A stretch of 64,000 nucleotides of DNA from Actinoplanes oryzae (GTDB lineage Bacteria > Actinomycetota > Actinomycetes > Mycobacteriales > Micromonosporaceae). Where the stretch lies: NCBI RefSeq assembly GCF_030757795.1, contig NZ_JAUQWH010000029.1, positions 1 through 64,000 on the forward strand. The letters run 5' to 3'. This document shows, in pieces, positions 43,364 through 51,404 of the stretch (its first letter is position 1; every line of letters begins with the position of its first letter). The notes under the pieces are model-generated. The model was not told the DNA's origin. It searched no databases and worked only from the letters and a program-made list of their open reading frames with translations. The translations under genes were made by a program, and so were the position numbers.

Positions 43364-44560
43364 TCACGGCAGCGGGATGCCCACCTGCAGATCCGCGAAG
43401 GCGGCGGCCGCCGGGCCCGAGCTGAACAGCCGTTCGAGGCGGGCCAGGGCGAGCTTGCGCCGGAACGGTCCCGCGGCCGTGTCGTCGCCCGCGTCGTGCA
43501 CCATCTCGCTGAACCACTTCGAGAAGTCCTGGTAGTCCCACGTGCGGCGCAGGCAGGTCGACGAGTACGCGGCCAGCGGCCCCTCGTCCCCGTCGCACAG
43601 CGCCGCCCCCAGCGCCTTGGCCAGCACGTACGCGTCGGCGAGCGCGAGGTTCATGCCCTTGGCGCCCATCGGGGTGATGATGTGCGCGGCGTCGCCGGCC
43701 AGGTGCAGGCGGCCGTAGGTCATCGGCTCGGCCACGTAGCTGCGCATCTCGACCAGCTCGCGCTCGGTGATGGCGCCCGCCGGCAGCGACCGGTCGCCGA
43801 GCCGCAGGCGCAGCTGCTGCCAGATGTGCTCGTCGGTCCACTGCCGCGGGTGGTCGGTGCCGGGCTGGTACTGCAGGTAGAAGCGGCTGGCGTGCGGGCC
43901 CCGCGCGTACTGCGCCGCGTAGCCGTGGCGGCTGATCGCGAAGAGCGGGTACTTCGGGGCGGGCGACGCGGCCATCAGGGTCAGCCAGCCGATGCCGTGG
44001 TCGTGGGTGTACTCGGTGAGGAACCCGTCGGGCACGCTGCGCCGGGACACGCCGTGGAAGCCGTCGCAGCCGGCCACGTAGGAGCAGCTGATGTCGTGGA
44101 CGACGCCGGCCTCGTCGCGGTAGGTGACGTGCGGCGCGTCGCTCGCCAGGCCGTGCGGGGTGACGTCGGCGGCGGCGAAGCGCAGGTCGCCGTCCTCCTG
44201 CTCGGCGACGGCGAGCAGGCGCCGCACGAGCAGCTGCTGGGGGACCAGCCGGCCCGGGCGCCCGCCCGCCACGGCCGGGGTGTCGAAGAGGCGGCTCACG
44301 CCGTCGAGGCGGTACTCGGCCTGGCTCTCGTAGGGCGCGTCGGCGAGGACCTGGTCGGCGAGGCCGTACTCGTGGAAGATCTGCGCGCCGGGATGGTCGA
44401 GGATCCCGGCCCGCTGGCGTTGCTCGAGGTGCGCGCGCTCGCGGACCTCCAGGACCACGGAACGGATCCCCTCGCGGCGCAGGAGGGCGGCCAGGGTCAG
44501 CCCGGCGGGTCCCGCTCCGATGATCACGACCTGCGTTGCTTCGCGTACGGGCTCGGCCAC
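43364..44560 (-). CDS. pobA: 4-hydroxybenzoate 3-monooxygenase
   Basis: 398 residues. The FAD motif is VVIIGAGPAGLTLAALL, the substrate/flavin loop RQRAGILDH matches PobA, and the C-terminal GDAAHIITPMGAKGMNLALAD closes the FAD site. It should convert 4-hydroxybenzoate plus NAD(P)H and O2 to protocatechuate, feeding the beta-ketoadipate pathway, whose genes are not in the window. GTG start 44560. A candidate -10 (TACAGT, reverse strand) lies in the loop of the hairpin just upstream, implying a very short leader. Confidence 0.9.
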   Translation of the reverse strand: MAEPVREATQVVIIGAGPAGLTLAALLRREGIRSVVLEVRERAHLEQRQRAGILDHPGAQIFHEYGLADQVLADAPYESQAEYRLDGVSRLFDTPAVAGGRPGRLVPQQLLVRRLLAVAEQEDGDLRFAAADVTPHGLASDAPHVTYRDEAGVVHDISCSYVAGCDGFHGVSRRSVPDGFLTEYTHDHGIGWLTLMAASPAPKYPLFAISRHGYAAQYARGPHASRFYLQYQPGTDHPRQWTDEHIWQQLRLRLGDRSLPAGAITERELVEMRSYVAEPMTYGRLHLAGDAAHIITPMGAKGMNLALADAYVLAKALGAALCDGDEGPLAAYSSTCLRRTWDYQDFSKWFSEMVHDAGDDTAAGPFRRKLALARLERLFSSGPAAAAFADLQVGIPLP

Positions 44561-44592
44561 GCGCCCACCGTACTGTATGGACGGTGGGCGCG
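44560..44592 (-). terminator. 12-bp perfect hairpin between fdhA and pobA
   Basis: CGCGCCCACCGT and ACGGTGGGCGCG flank a 9-nt loop, 8 bp after the fdhA stop. The hairpin reaches the first base of the pobA start codon. Its loop carries TACAGT on the reverse strand. Confidence 0.75.
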
Positions 44593-44600
44593 CAGTGCCG

Positions 44601-45845
44601 TCAGTTCGCTCGTTTCGTGAGCCCGTGCGGGTCGAGGACGTACTTGCGGGCGGCGCCCTGGTCGAAGTCGCGGTAGCCCTGCGGCGCCTGGTCGAGCGGG
44701 ATCGCGGTGGCGTTGACGTTCTTCGCGATGCTGACCCGGTCGTGCAGGATCGCCATCATGAGGTTGCGGTTGTACCGCATGACCGGGCACTGACCGGTGA
44801 CGAAGGAGTGCGACTTCGCCCAGCCGAGTCCCAGCCGCAGCGACAGGGATCCCACCTTGGCGGCCTCGTCCACGCCGCCCGGGTCCCCGGTCACGTAGAG
44901 CCCCGGGATGCCGATCGCCCCGCCGGCCCGGGTCAGGTCCATGAGCGAGTTGAGCACCGTCGCCGGCATCTCGGTCCGCGCGTCCTCGCCGTGCCCGCGC
45001 GCCTCGAAGCCGACCGCGTCGACGGCCGCGTCCACGAGCGGCTGGCCGATGGCCGGGGCGGACGGTCCGAGGATCTGCTGCACCTGCTCGGCCGGGTCGC
45101 CCCGGGTCACGTCGACCGTCTCGCACCCGAAGCTGCGCGCCTGGGCCAGCCGCTCCTCGTTGAGGTCGCCGACGATGACCACGGCCGCCCCGAGCAGCCA
45201 CGCCGAGGTGGCCGCCGCGAGCCCGACCGGTCCCGCCCCGGCGATGTAGACCGTGGATCCGGTGGTGACGCCCGCGGACACGCAGCCGTGGTAGCCGGTG
45301 GGGAAGATGTCGGTCAGCATCGCCAGGTCGAGGATCTTCTCCAGCGCCTGGTCGCGGTCGGGGAAGCGGAGCAGGTTCCAGTCGGCGTAGGGCACCAGGA
45401 CGTACTCGGCCTGGCCGCCGACCCAGCCGCCCATGTCCACGTACCCGTAGGCGGAGCCGGGTCTGTCGGGGTTGACGTTGAGGCAGACGCCGGTCTTGCC
45501 CTCCTTGCAGTTGCGGCACCGGCCGCACGCGATGTTGAACGGCACCGAGCAGATGTCGCCCACCTTGACGTACTCGACGTCCGAGCCGACGTCGATCACC
45601 TCGCCGGTGATCTCGTGCCCGAGCACCAGGCCCTCCGGCGCGGTGGTGCGCCCGCGGACCATGTGCTGGTCGCTGCCGCAGATGTTGGTGGCGACCGTGC
45701 GCAGGATCGCGCCGTGCGGGGTGCGCCGTCCGATGTTGGCCTTGTTGACGCCGGGGCCGTCCTTCATCTCGTACGCCGGGTAGTCGATCTCGCGCACCTC
45801 GACGCGGCCCGGGCCCTCGTACACGACTGCTCTGTTGGCTGGCAT
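44601..45845 (-). CDS. fdhA: Glutathione-independent formaldehyde dehydrogenase
   Basis: 414 residues from ATG 45845, preceded by GGGAGG. Catalytic-zinc residues occur in TNICGSDQHMV and LVLGHEITGEV. The structural-zinc cysteines are in CGRCRNCKEGKTGVC. The glycine-rich site is YIAGAGPVGLAAA. The insertion PGSAYGYVDMGGWVGGQAEY is characteristic of Pseudomonas-type FdhA, which oxidises formaldehyde with tightly bound NAD. It could serve formaldehyde detoxification from aromatic O-demethylation, which would fit the neighbouring pobA. Confidence 0.9.
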   Translation of the reverse strand: MPANRAVVYEGPGRVEVREIDYPAYEMKDGPGVNKANIGRRTPHGAILRTVATNICGSDQHMVRGRTTAPEGLVLGHEITGEVIDVGSDVEYVKVGDICSVPFNIACGRCRNCKEGKTGVCLNVNPDRPGSAYGYVDMGGWVGGQAEYVLVPYADWNLLRFPDRDQALEKILDLAMLTDIFPTGYHGCVSAGVTTGSTVYIAGAGPVGLAAATSAWLLGAAVVIVGDLNEERLAQARSFGCETVDVTRGDPAEQVQQILGPSAPAIGQPLVDAAVDAVGFEARGHGEDARTEMPATVLNSLMDLTRAGGAIGIPGLYVTGDPGGVDEAAKVGSLSLRLGLGWAKSHSFVTGQCPVMRYNRNLMMAILHDRVSIAKNVNATAIPLDQAPQGYRDFDQGAARKYVLDPHGLTKRAN

Positions 45846-45942
45846 CGTTGCCTCCCTCAATCGTTACGCCCATGTTTCTCGGCGCGCACGGCAAAGAGAA
45901 CCGTCGATGTTGGCAAGAGCCGCGAACAGTCGCAATGCGGTC

Positions 45943-46836
45943 CTATCGCAGCCTGCCGGCCGCCCAGGCGCGCAGGTCGGTGAGGCGGAAGCCCAGCGCG
46001 GCGGCGTGCCCCGGCCGGGCCGGCTGGCCGGCGGCGTCGAGGTGGTCCATCGCCTGCACCATGTACGGCGCCATGCCCCGCGCCAGCGCGTCCTCCGTGC
46101 TCAGGACCGGGGCCGTGACCGGCCGCCCCAGCACGTCGGTGAGCGTGGCGGCCAGCTGCGTCATCGTCAGCAGGTCCCCGGCCAGCTCGAGCTCGCGCCC
46201 GTCCAGCCGCCCGGGCTCGGCGAACGCGGCCGCCGCCACCGCGCCGATGTCGTCGACGGCGATCCACGACAGCGCCGTGTCCGGGGCGTAGCTGGTGACG
46301 AACACGCCCTCGGCGGCCCAGTCGCCGAACATGGGCGACCATGCGAGCAGGTTCTCCATGAAGGTCGCCGGTCGCAGCACCGTCCAGTGTGCGAACCCGG
46401 CGTCCCGTACGGCCTCGTCGATGGCGGCCTTGCTGTCCCAGTAGTGGTCGTTCCAGCGCCCGGTTCCGTATCCCGGCACCGACCGGTGGAACGCCCCTGC
46501 CCCCGACACGGACGTGTGCACGAACTGCTCGACCCCCTGCCGCCGGGCCGCCTCGACCAGGCGCAGGCCGCGGTCGCGCTCGGCGTCCGTCCCGGCGTCC
46601 GCCAGGCTCAGCACCGCGACCGAGAACACGCTGGTCGCGCCCGTGACGGCGGCCTCCACCGAGGACCGGTCGTCGAGGTCGCCGGTCACCAGCTCGGCGC
46701 CGCGGGCGGCGAGCTCCTTCGCCCTCGGGGCGCCGGGGTCGCGGACCAGGGCGCGCACCGGCCGGCCCGCCGCGAGCAGGGCCCGGGCCGTGGCGCCGCC
46801 CTGATTGCCGGTGGCGCCGATGACAAGAGTGGTCAT
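45943..46836 (-). CDS. NmrA-like NAD(P)-binding protein
   Basis: 297 residues starting MTTLVIGATGNQGGATARAL, the Rossmann motif of NmrA/HSCARG-type atypical short-chain dehydrogenases. GDLDDRSSVEAAV and LRPATFMENLL are also family features, and the Tyr-Lys catalytic pair of true reductases is not evident. It is divergent from a TetR gene across 80 bp that contain two operators, so it is the probable repressed target. It may act as a redox sensor or a quinone reductase-like enzyme. Confidence 0.88.
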   Translation of the reverse strand: MTTLVIGATGNQGGATARALLAAGRPVRALVRDPGAPRAKELAARGAELVTGDLDDRSSVEAAVTGATSVFSVAVLSLADAGTDAERDRGLRLVEAARRQGVEQFVHTSVSGAGAFHRSVPGYGTGRWNDHYWDSKAAIDEAVRDAGFAHWTVLRPATFMENLLAWSPMFGDWAAEGVFVTSYAPDTALSWIAVDDIGAVAAAAFAEPGRLDGRELELAGDLLTMTQLAATLTDVLGRPVTAPVLSTEDALARGMAPYMVQAMDHLDAAGQPARPGHAAALGFRLTDLRAWAAGRLR

Positions 46837-46850
46837 GGTTCCTCCCTAAG

Positions 46851-46899
46851 TGGGGTGTCACCCCATTTCAATGGCGCTAAGATATGGGGGAGCACCCCA
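46851..46899. promoter_or_regulatory. Two TetR-type operators, TGGGG-N5-CCCCA
   Basis: TGGGGTGTCACCCCA (46851-46865) and TGGGGGAGCACCCCA (46885-46899) lie in the gap between the NmrA-like and TetR genes. Their centres are 34 bp apart. Both are followed by TTT. The TetR protein would repress both genes. Confidence 0.8.
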
Positions 46900-46916
46900 T
46901 TTATGCAAGGGATCCC

Positions 46917-47465
46917 ATGCGAGCCGACGCCCAGCGCAACTACGACCGGATCGTGTCCGCCGCCGACGACCTCGTGGCCCGCGACGGCGCCGAGGTGTCC
47001 CTCGAGGAGGTCGCCCGGCGTGCCGGGGTCGGCTCCGCCACGCTGCACCGGCACTTCCCGGGCCGGCTCGCGCTGCTGCAGGCGGTCTTCCGCGACCGGA
47101 TCGCCGTGCTGCTCGACCGGGCGCGAGAGCTCGCGGAGACCGGCCCGCCGGGGGAGTCGCTGGTCCGGTGGCTGCACGAGCTGAACGAGTACGTGACGAC
47201 CTCCCGCGGCCTCGCCGCCGCGCTGCTGGCCCGCGGCGAGCGGCTCGCCGAGGACGACTCGTGCGGGGTCAAGACGGCCGCCGCGAGCGAGACACTGGTC
47301 GCCCGGGCGCGAGAGGCGGGAGCCGTCCGCCCGGATGTGTCCGCCGAGGACCTGGTCGTGCTGGTGAGCGGCATCTCCCTGGCGGCCGGCGGCGACCCCG
47401 GGCTCTCCCGGCGGCTGCTCGGTCTCGCCCTGACGGGGATCGCCCCGGTGGCGGCCGCCCGATAG
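46917..47465 (+). CDS. TetR-family transcriptional regulator
   Basis: 182 residues from ATG 46917, with AAGGGA upstream. The helix-turn-helix is VSLEEVARRAGVGSATLHRH followed by FPGRLALLQAVF, and the C-terminal all-helical domain binds an unknown ligand. It is divergent from the NmrA-like gene with a pair of matching palindromes between them. The next gene starts 9 bp downstream but has its own leaderless-type -10. Confidence 0.92.
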   Translation: MRADAQRNYDRIVSAADDLVARDGAEVSLEEVARRAGVGSATLHRHFPGRLALLQAVFRDRIAVLLDRARELAETGPPGESLVRWLHELNEYVTTSRGLAAALLARGERLAEDDSCGVKTAAASETLVARAREAGAVRPDVSAEDLVVLVSGISLAAGGDPGLSRRLLGLALTGIAPVAAAR

Positions 47466-47474
47466 GGTCACGGG

Positions 47475-48266
47475 ATGGACCCGGTCATCGACACCACGGT
47501 GGCGCACCCGGCCCGCCGCTACGACTACTGGCTCGGCGGCAAGGACAACTTCGCCGCCGACCGCGAGTCCGGCGACGCCATCGCCGCCCGCTTCCCCGGC
47601 ATCCGCACGGCCGTGGTCGAGAACAGGGCCTTCCTGCGCCGCGCCGTCACCCACCTGGCGCGCGAGGCCGGCATCCGCCAGTTCCTCGACGTCGGCACCG
47701 GCCTGCCCACCGCGAGCAACACCCACGAGGTCGCCCAAGCCGTCGCCCCGGAGTCCCGCGTGGTCTACGTGGACAACGACCCACTGGTCCTGGTCCACGC
47801 CCGCGCCCTGCTCACCGGCGCCCCCGAGGGGATGACCGCCTACATCGACGCGGACCTGCGCGACCCGGAGCGCATCCTCGCCGAGGCGGCCCGCACCCTC
47901 GACCCGGAGCGGCCCGTCGCCCTGATGCTGCTGGCGATCCTGCACTTCCTGACCGACGAGGACGACCCGTACGCGATCGTCCGCACCCTGACGGCCGCCC
48001 TCCCGCCCGGCAGCCACGTCGTCATCTCCCACGCCACCGCCGACTGGCTGCCCCCGGCCGCGGTCGCCGAGATCTCCTCCGGCCGCCACGGCGCGGGCCG
48101 CCTGCGCTCCCGCGCCGAGGTGACCCGCTTCTTCACCGGCCTCGACCTCCTCGACCCCGGCGTCGTCCCCCTCGCCGACTGGCACGGCGAGCCGGCCCAC
48201 CCGCCCGCCGCCGAGGTCTCCATGTACGCCGGCGTCGCCCGCACCCCGCTCACGCCGGAGCGCTGA
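47475..48266 (+). CDS. SAM-dependent methyltransferase, DUF574 type (paralogue)
   Basis: 263 residues with ARRYDYWLGGKDNFAADR, QFLDVGTGLPTASNTHEVAQ and YVDNDPLVLVHARALL, the same landmarks as the protein at 25749-26555. TAGGGT stands 6 bases before the ATG, so the message may be leaderless although the gene follows tetR closely. Its last 17 bases overlap the end of a broken lipoprotein gene on the other strand. Confidence 0.9.
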   Translation: MDPVIDTTVAHPARRYDYWLGGKDNFAADRESGDAIAARFPGIRTAVVENRAFLRRAVTHLAREAGIRQFLDVGTGLPTASNTHEVAQAVAPESRVVYVDNDPLVLVHARALLTGAPEGMTAYIDADLRDPERILAEAARTLDPERPVALMLLAILHFLTDEDDPYAIVRTLTAALPPGSHVVISHATADWLPPAAVAEISSGRHGAGRLRSRAEVTRFFTGLDLLDPGVVPLADWHGEPAHPPAAEVSMYAGVARTPLTPER

Positions 48267-48527
48267 TGCTCACCGGCTCGTCGTAGTCGTGCAGCTTCAT
48301 GGTGGCCCGCAACTTGCCCGACGAGTTGGTGCCCTGGTCGCTCACCCCCAGGTCCAGCTTGATCTCCACGGGCCGGCTGTCCCCGTCCAGCTTGATCGTC
48401 AGGTCGGCGTGCCCGGAGGTGAAACCGTCGCCGCGTCCTTGAGGTCGCTGAAACACCCGGCCACCAGCATGAGAACCCCCGCCAGCGCCACCGCGGCCCC
48501 GCACCGGGCCGGCCCTTTCGCATTCAT
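48250..48527 (-). pseudogene. Broken lipoprotein gene
   Basis: From ATG 48527 the reverse strand encodes a lipoprotein signal with lipobox LMLVAGC and then DLKDAAT. The frame is then lost and ends in a short tail. A different frame carries a plausible C-terminus from about 48430 (GFTSGHADLTIKLDGDS, then KLRATMKLHDYDEPVSISAP) down to TGA 48250. The tail resembles the end of LppX/LprG-like lipoproteins. At least one frameshift and probably an internal deletion have occurred, since the total is only about 92 codons against about 250 in the paralogues. Confidence 0.55.
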
Positions 48528-48590
48528 GATCGTGATGGTCGCACAGAAGGCTTCCCCGTCGGTCCCGCGAGGGTCGGCCCCGGTGACGGC

Positions 48591-49415
48591 TCACCGGACG
48601 TGGACGACCGTGCCGGGCAGGATGTGGTGCAGCAGCGCGCGCTGGGCGCTCGGCGGCGTACGGATGCAGCCGTTGGAGATGCTGTGGCCGAAGACGGCGG
48701 GGTCGTGCCAGGCGTGGATGCCGGTGTGGCCGTCGCGCAGGCCGGCTGCCACCCGGCCGGGGTGGTCGGGGACCGCGCCGAGGGCCAGGGCGTCCAGGCC
48801 CGCGTACGCCGCCCCGCTCGTGGCGGTGCGCCCCAGCACGAAGGTGCGGCCGGGCGGCGTGGGCGTGCGCTTCGACCCGACGGCGACCGTCCACCGGCGG
48901 TGCGGCCGGCCGTCGCGCAGCCAGGTGAGCCGGCGGGTGTGCCGGTCCAGGACGAGCTGGTCGGGCAGGGTGCGCGGCTGCCAGCCGCCGCGGGGCAGCC
49001 AGCCGATCCGCCGGTTGAGCGTCGGCAGCAGCACCGCCACCCAGCCGCGGTGGCGCCGCACGATCGGCACGGTTACCGGCATCCCCTCGATCGACCCCGG
49101 CAGGTACGCGCGCGGGCGCCCGCCCACGCCGTCATAGACCACGAGCTGCCGGTCCGGACGCAGTCCGCCCCGCACGGCATCCGTCGTCGTGGCCGCGGTG
49201 TCCCGGGGGAACCCGGCCGGCGCACTCCAGTAGGTGATCGTCGGCAGCCCGCGCGGAGCCTTCGCGGCGACCGGGATCTGGTCGAGTCGCGCCGGCGCTG
49301 GTGCGAGTGGTGCCGGGGCGGCGGCGGGCGGCGGCTCGGGGGCAGGCGTACAGGCCGTCATGGCCGTCAGCGCGACGATCACGACGGCTGCCCGCTTTCC
49401 GCCATATAAATCCAT
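48591..49415 (-). CDS. L,D-transpeptidase (YkuD domain) lipoprotein
   Basis: 274 residues. A lipoprotein-like signal (AVVIVALTAMTAC) and a Pro/Ala linker lead to an SH3-like middle region. The C-terminal YkuD catalytic domain has the signature HAWHDPAVFGHSISNGCIR, whose His, Ser-x-Gly-Cys and Arg form the active site. It should make 3-3 crosslinks in peptidoglycan or attach proteins to it, outside the membrane. Alternative start GTG at 49418. Confidence 0.9.
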   Translation of the reverse strand: MDLYGGKRAAVVIVALTAMTACTPAPEPPPAAAPAPLAPAPARLDQIPVAAKAPRGLPTITYWSAPAGFPRDTAATTTDAVRGGLRPDRQLVVYDGVGGRPRAYLPGSIEGMPVTVPIVRRHRGWVAVLLPTLNRRIGWLPRGGWQPRTLPDQLVLDRHTRRLTWLRDGRPHRRWTVAVGSKRTPTPPGRTFVLGRTATSGAAYAGLDALALGAVPDHPGRVAAGLRDGHTGIHAWHDPAVFGHSISNGCIRTPPSAQRALLHHILPGTVVHVR

Positions 49416-49483
49416 CACCTCACGGTATGCGCAGTTAGCCCATAACGCCCAATCAACGGCATGTCCGCCGATATTCTGGGGGT

Positions 49484-50020
49484 GTGCACACGACCATCGA
49501 GACGGGCAGCCGGCTGGATCCCGACGTCGCCCTCGGGGAGGGCCCGGCCCTGACCATGGTCACGGGCGCGCCGGTGGAGCTGCTGATCGCGCTGCGGCGG
49601 CCGCACGAACTGGAGGTGCAAGCGGTCACCGCGGCGCCGACCCAGTTCGCGTGGGTCGACGGCGCGGACACCGGGATGCTCCTCTACCGCCTCGGCCCGG
49701 TGCTGCCGTGGGCGCAGGTGGCTTACCATCCGCACCTGGTCGCCGCCGAGGAGGGTACGCCGGGCGTCGACGCCGGCGAGGGCGTGCGCATCATGCTGGT
49801 CGACCTCGACACCCGGATCGTCCGGGCGGTGCACCGGGTCCGCTGGCCCGCCAAGTTCGCCGCGGCGGTCGGGGCCACGGTGACCCGGCTGGAGCAGGCA
49901 CCCTACGACCGCCTGACGCACCGGCACGCCGTCGCCGCCCTGCACCGCCGCTTCCCGACCGCCGAGGACCTGCTGATCGAGCGCGCCGACGCCCAGTGCA
50001 CCGCGACGCCGATGCGCTAA
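49484..50020 (+). CDS. Hypothetical protein
   Basis: 178 residues with no signal peptide, membrane segment or recognised motif. The sequence is mixed alpha/beta in appearance (PVELLIALRRPHELEVQAVT, IMLVDLDTRIVRAVHRVRW). GTG start with TATTCT 6 bases upstream, a leaderless-type promoter. Its TAA overlaps the stop of the convergent VOC gene in CTAA. Confidence 0.75.
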   Translation: MHTTIETGSRLDPDVALGEGPALTMVTGAPVELLIALRRPHELEVQAVTAAPTQFAWVDGADTGMLLYRLGPVLPWAQVAYHPHLVAAEEGTPGVDAGEGVRIMLVDLDTRIVRAVHRVRWPAKFAAAVGATVTRLEQAPYDRLTHRHAVAALHRRFPTAEDLLIERADAQCTATPMR

Positions 50021-50382
50021 TCGAGTGGCGACACCCGGATCAGGTTGCCGTCGGGGTCGGCGGCGACGAACGTGCGGCCGAACACCTCGTCGTGCGGCTC
50101 CTCCACCACGGTGACGCCCTTGGCGACCCAGTCGGCGTGGAGCTTGTCGACGGCTTCGCCCGTGCCCGGGAGCATCAGGCCGACCTCCGAGGTGCGCGGC
50201 GTTGCGGGGTCCACCTGGTCGGCCCGCCCGCTCCACAGGGCGAAGAGCACGCCGGGCGCGACCTCGAAGGGCACGTACCGCGGCGTGACCATGGTGGGCT
50301 CCATCGCGAACAGGTCGCGGTAGAAGGCGGTCGCGCGCTCGACGTCGGTCACGTACACGAGAAAGAGGTTGGGTGTGGTCAT
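50017..50382 (-). CDS. VOC-family (glyoxalase/bleomycin-resistance-like) protein
   Basis: 121 residues beginning NLFLVYVTDVERATAFYRDL and ending FGRTFVAADPDGNLIRVSPLD, the two halves of a vicinal-oxygen-chelate fold. It could be a lyase, a dioxygenase or a drug-binding protein. It is divergent from the WYL regulator, 62 bp away, and is that regulator's likely target. Confidence 0.88.
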   Translation of the reverse strand: MTTPNLFLVYVTDVERATAFYRDLFAMEPTMVTPRYVPFEVAPGVLFALWSGRADQVDPATPRTSEVGLMLPGTGEAVDKLHADWVAKGVTVVEEPHDEVFGRTFVAADPDGNLIRVSPLD

Positions 50383-50444
50383 GCCGCCCACTCTGGCAAC
50401 ATAACCGGACAGAACTTGTCAGGAAACCGCGGAAGAGTGACCGG

Positions 50445-51389
50445 ATGAGCCGTCCGCAACGCCTGATCGGCATCCTCGCCGCCCTGCAGAGCCGCCGCCG
50501 GACGTCCGCGGAGAGCCTGGCGGAGGAGTTCGGCGTCAGCGTGCGCACGGTGCTGCGCGACATCCGCACCCTGGTCGACGCGGACCTGCCGATCGTCACC
50601 GAGCGCGGCCGCTACGGCGGCATCAGCCTGCTGCCCGGCGGCCAGGTCGACCTCGCCAAGCTCACCCCCGCCGAGGCCGACATCTTCCGCGCCGTGGGCG
50701 TCGACCTCGACCGCGCCGCCCAGCTCGGCGCCGCGCCCGCCGCCCGCGCCGCACTGGGCAAGCTGACGCCCAAGCGCCTCCCCGGCGGCCCGCCGCTGTC
50801 GCTGGCCGACGTGGTGACCGTGGACAACCGAGGCTGGTTCGCCTCCGACGACGCCGTCGACGTGTCCCGCCTCGCCGCCGACCTGCGCCGCGGCGGGCGT
50901 CTGCGGATCCGCTACCGGCGCAGCGGGGACCCGGCCGCCGGATCCTCGGACACGGATCCCTACGGGCTGCTCCTGCGCGCCGGCCGCTGGTACCTGGTCG
51001 CCGACGTGGCGGGCAGCCCGCGCCTCTTCGCCCTGAGCCGCCTCGAGTCCTGGGAACCGCTGCCCGGCCCGCGCCGGCTGCGGGAGGGAGCCACTCTCGA
51101 CACGGTCGCCCGCGACCTGGCCCGCCGCCTCGAACAGCCCGGCGAGATCGAGATCACCGCCCGCCTGGCCGCCGACCGCCTCGACCTGGCCCGCCGCGTC
51201 CTCGGCGCCCGCCTGCGCTCGGCCGGCCCCGCCACCTCGGGAAAGGTCACGATCACCGTCGCATACGAGCAGCTGGAGGGCGTCCGCCAGCTGCTGCAGT
51301 TCGCCGACCACCTGGAGGTGATCGCCCCGCCCGAGGCCCGCGCCCGGATCCGCGACCTCGCCCGGGCCCTCGTCCGCAACCACCGCTGA
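50445..51389 (+). CDS. WYL-domain helix-turn-helix regulator (YafY-like)
   Basis: 314 residues from ATG 50445. An N-terminal DeoR-type winged helix (RPQRLIGILAALQSRRRTSA, SVRTVLRDIRTLVDADLPIV) is followed by a WYL domain (RRGGRLRIRYRRSG, DPYGLLLRAGRWYLVADV) and a C-terminal WCX-like extension. WYL domains sense nucleic acids or small ligands. It is divergent from the VOC gene. Its stop lies in a palindromic terminator. Confidence 0.9.
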   Translation: MSRPQRLIGILAALQSRRRTSAESLAEEFGVSVRTVLRDIRTLVDADLPIVTERGRYGGISLLPGGQVDLAKLTPAEADIFRAVGVDLDRAAQLGAAPAARAALGKLTPKRLPGGPPLSLADVVTVDNRGWFASDDAVDVSRLAADLRRGGRLRIRYRRSGDPAAGSSDTDPYGLLLRAGRWYLVADVAGSPRLFALSRLESWEPLPGPRRLREGATLDTVARDLARRLEQPGEIEITARLAADRLDLARRVLGARLRSAGPATSGKVTITVAYEQLEGVRQLLQFADHLEVIAPPEARARIRDLARALVRNHR

Positions 51390-51404
51390 CGGCCCGCCGT
51401 CAGC
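51385..51404. terminator. Bidirectional terminator holding both stop codons
   Basis: GCTGACGGC and GCCGTCAGC are perfect 9-bp arms with a 2-bp centre. The TGA of the WYL gene and the TGA of the convergent hypothetical gene each lie in one arm. Confidence 0.65.
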
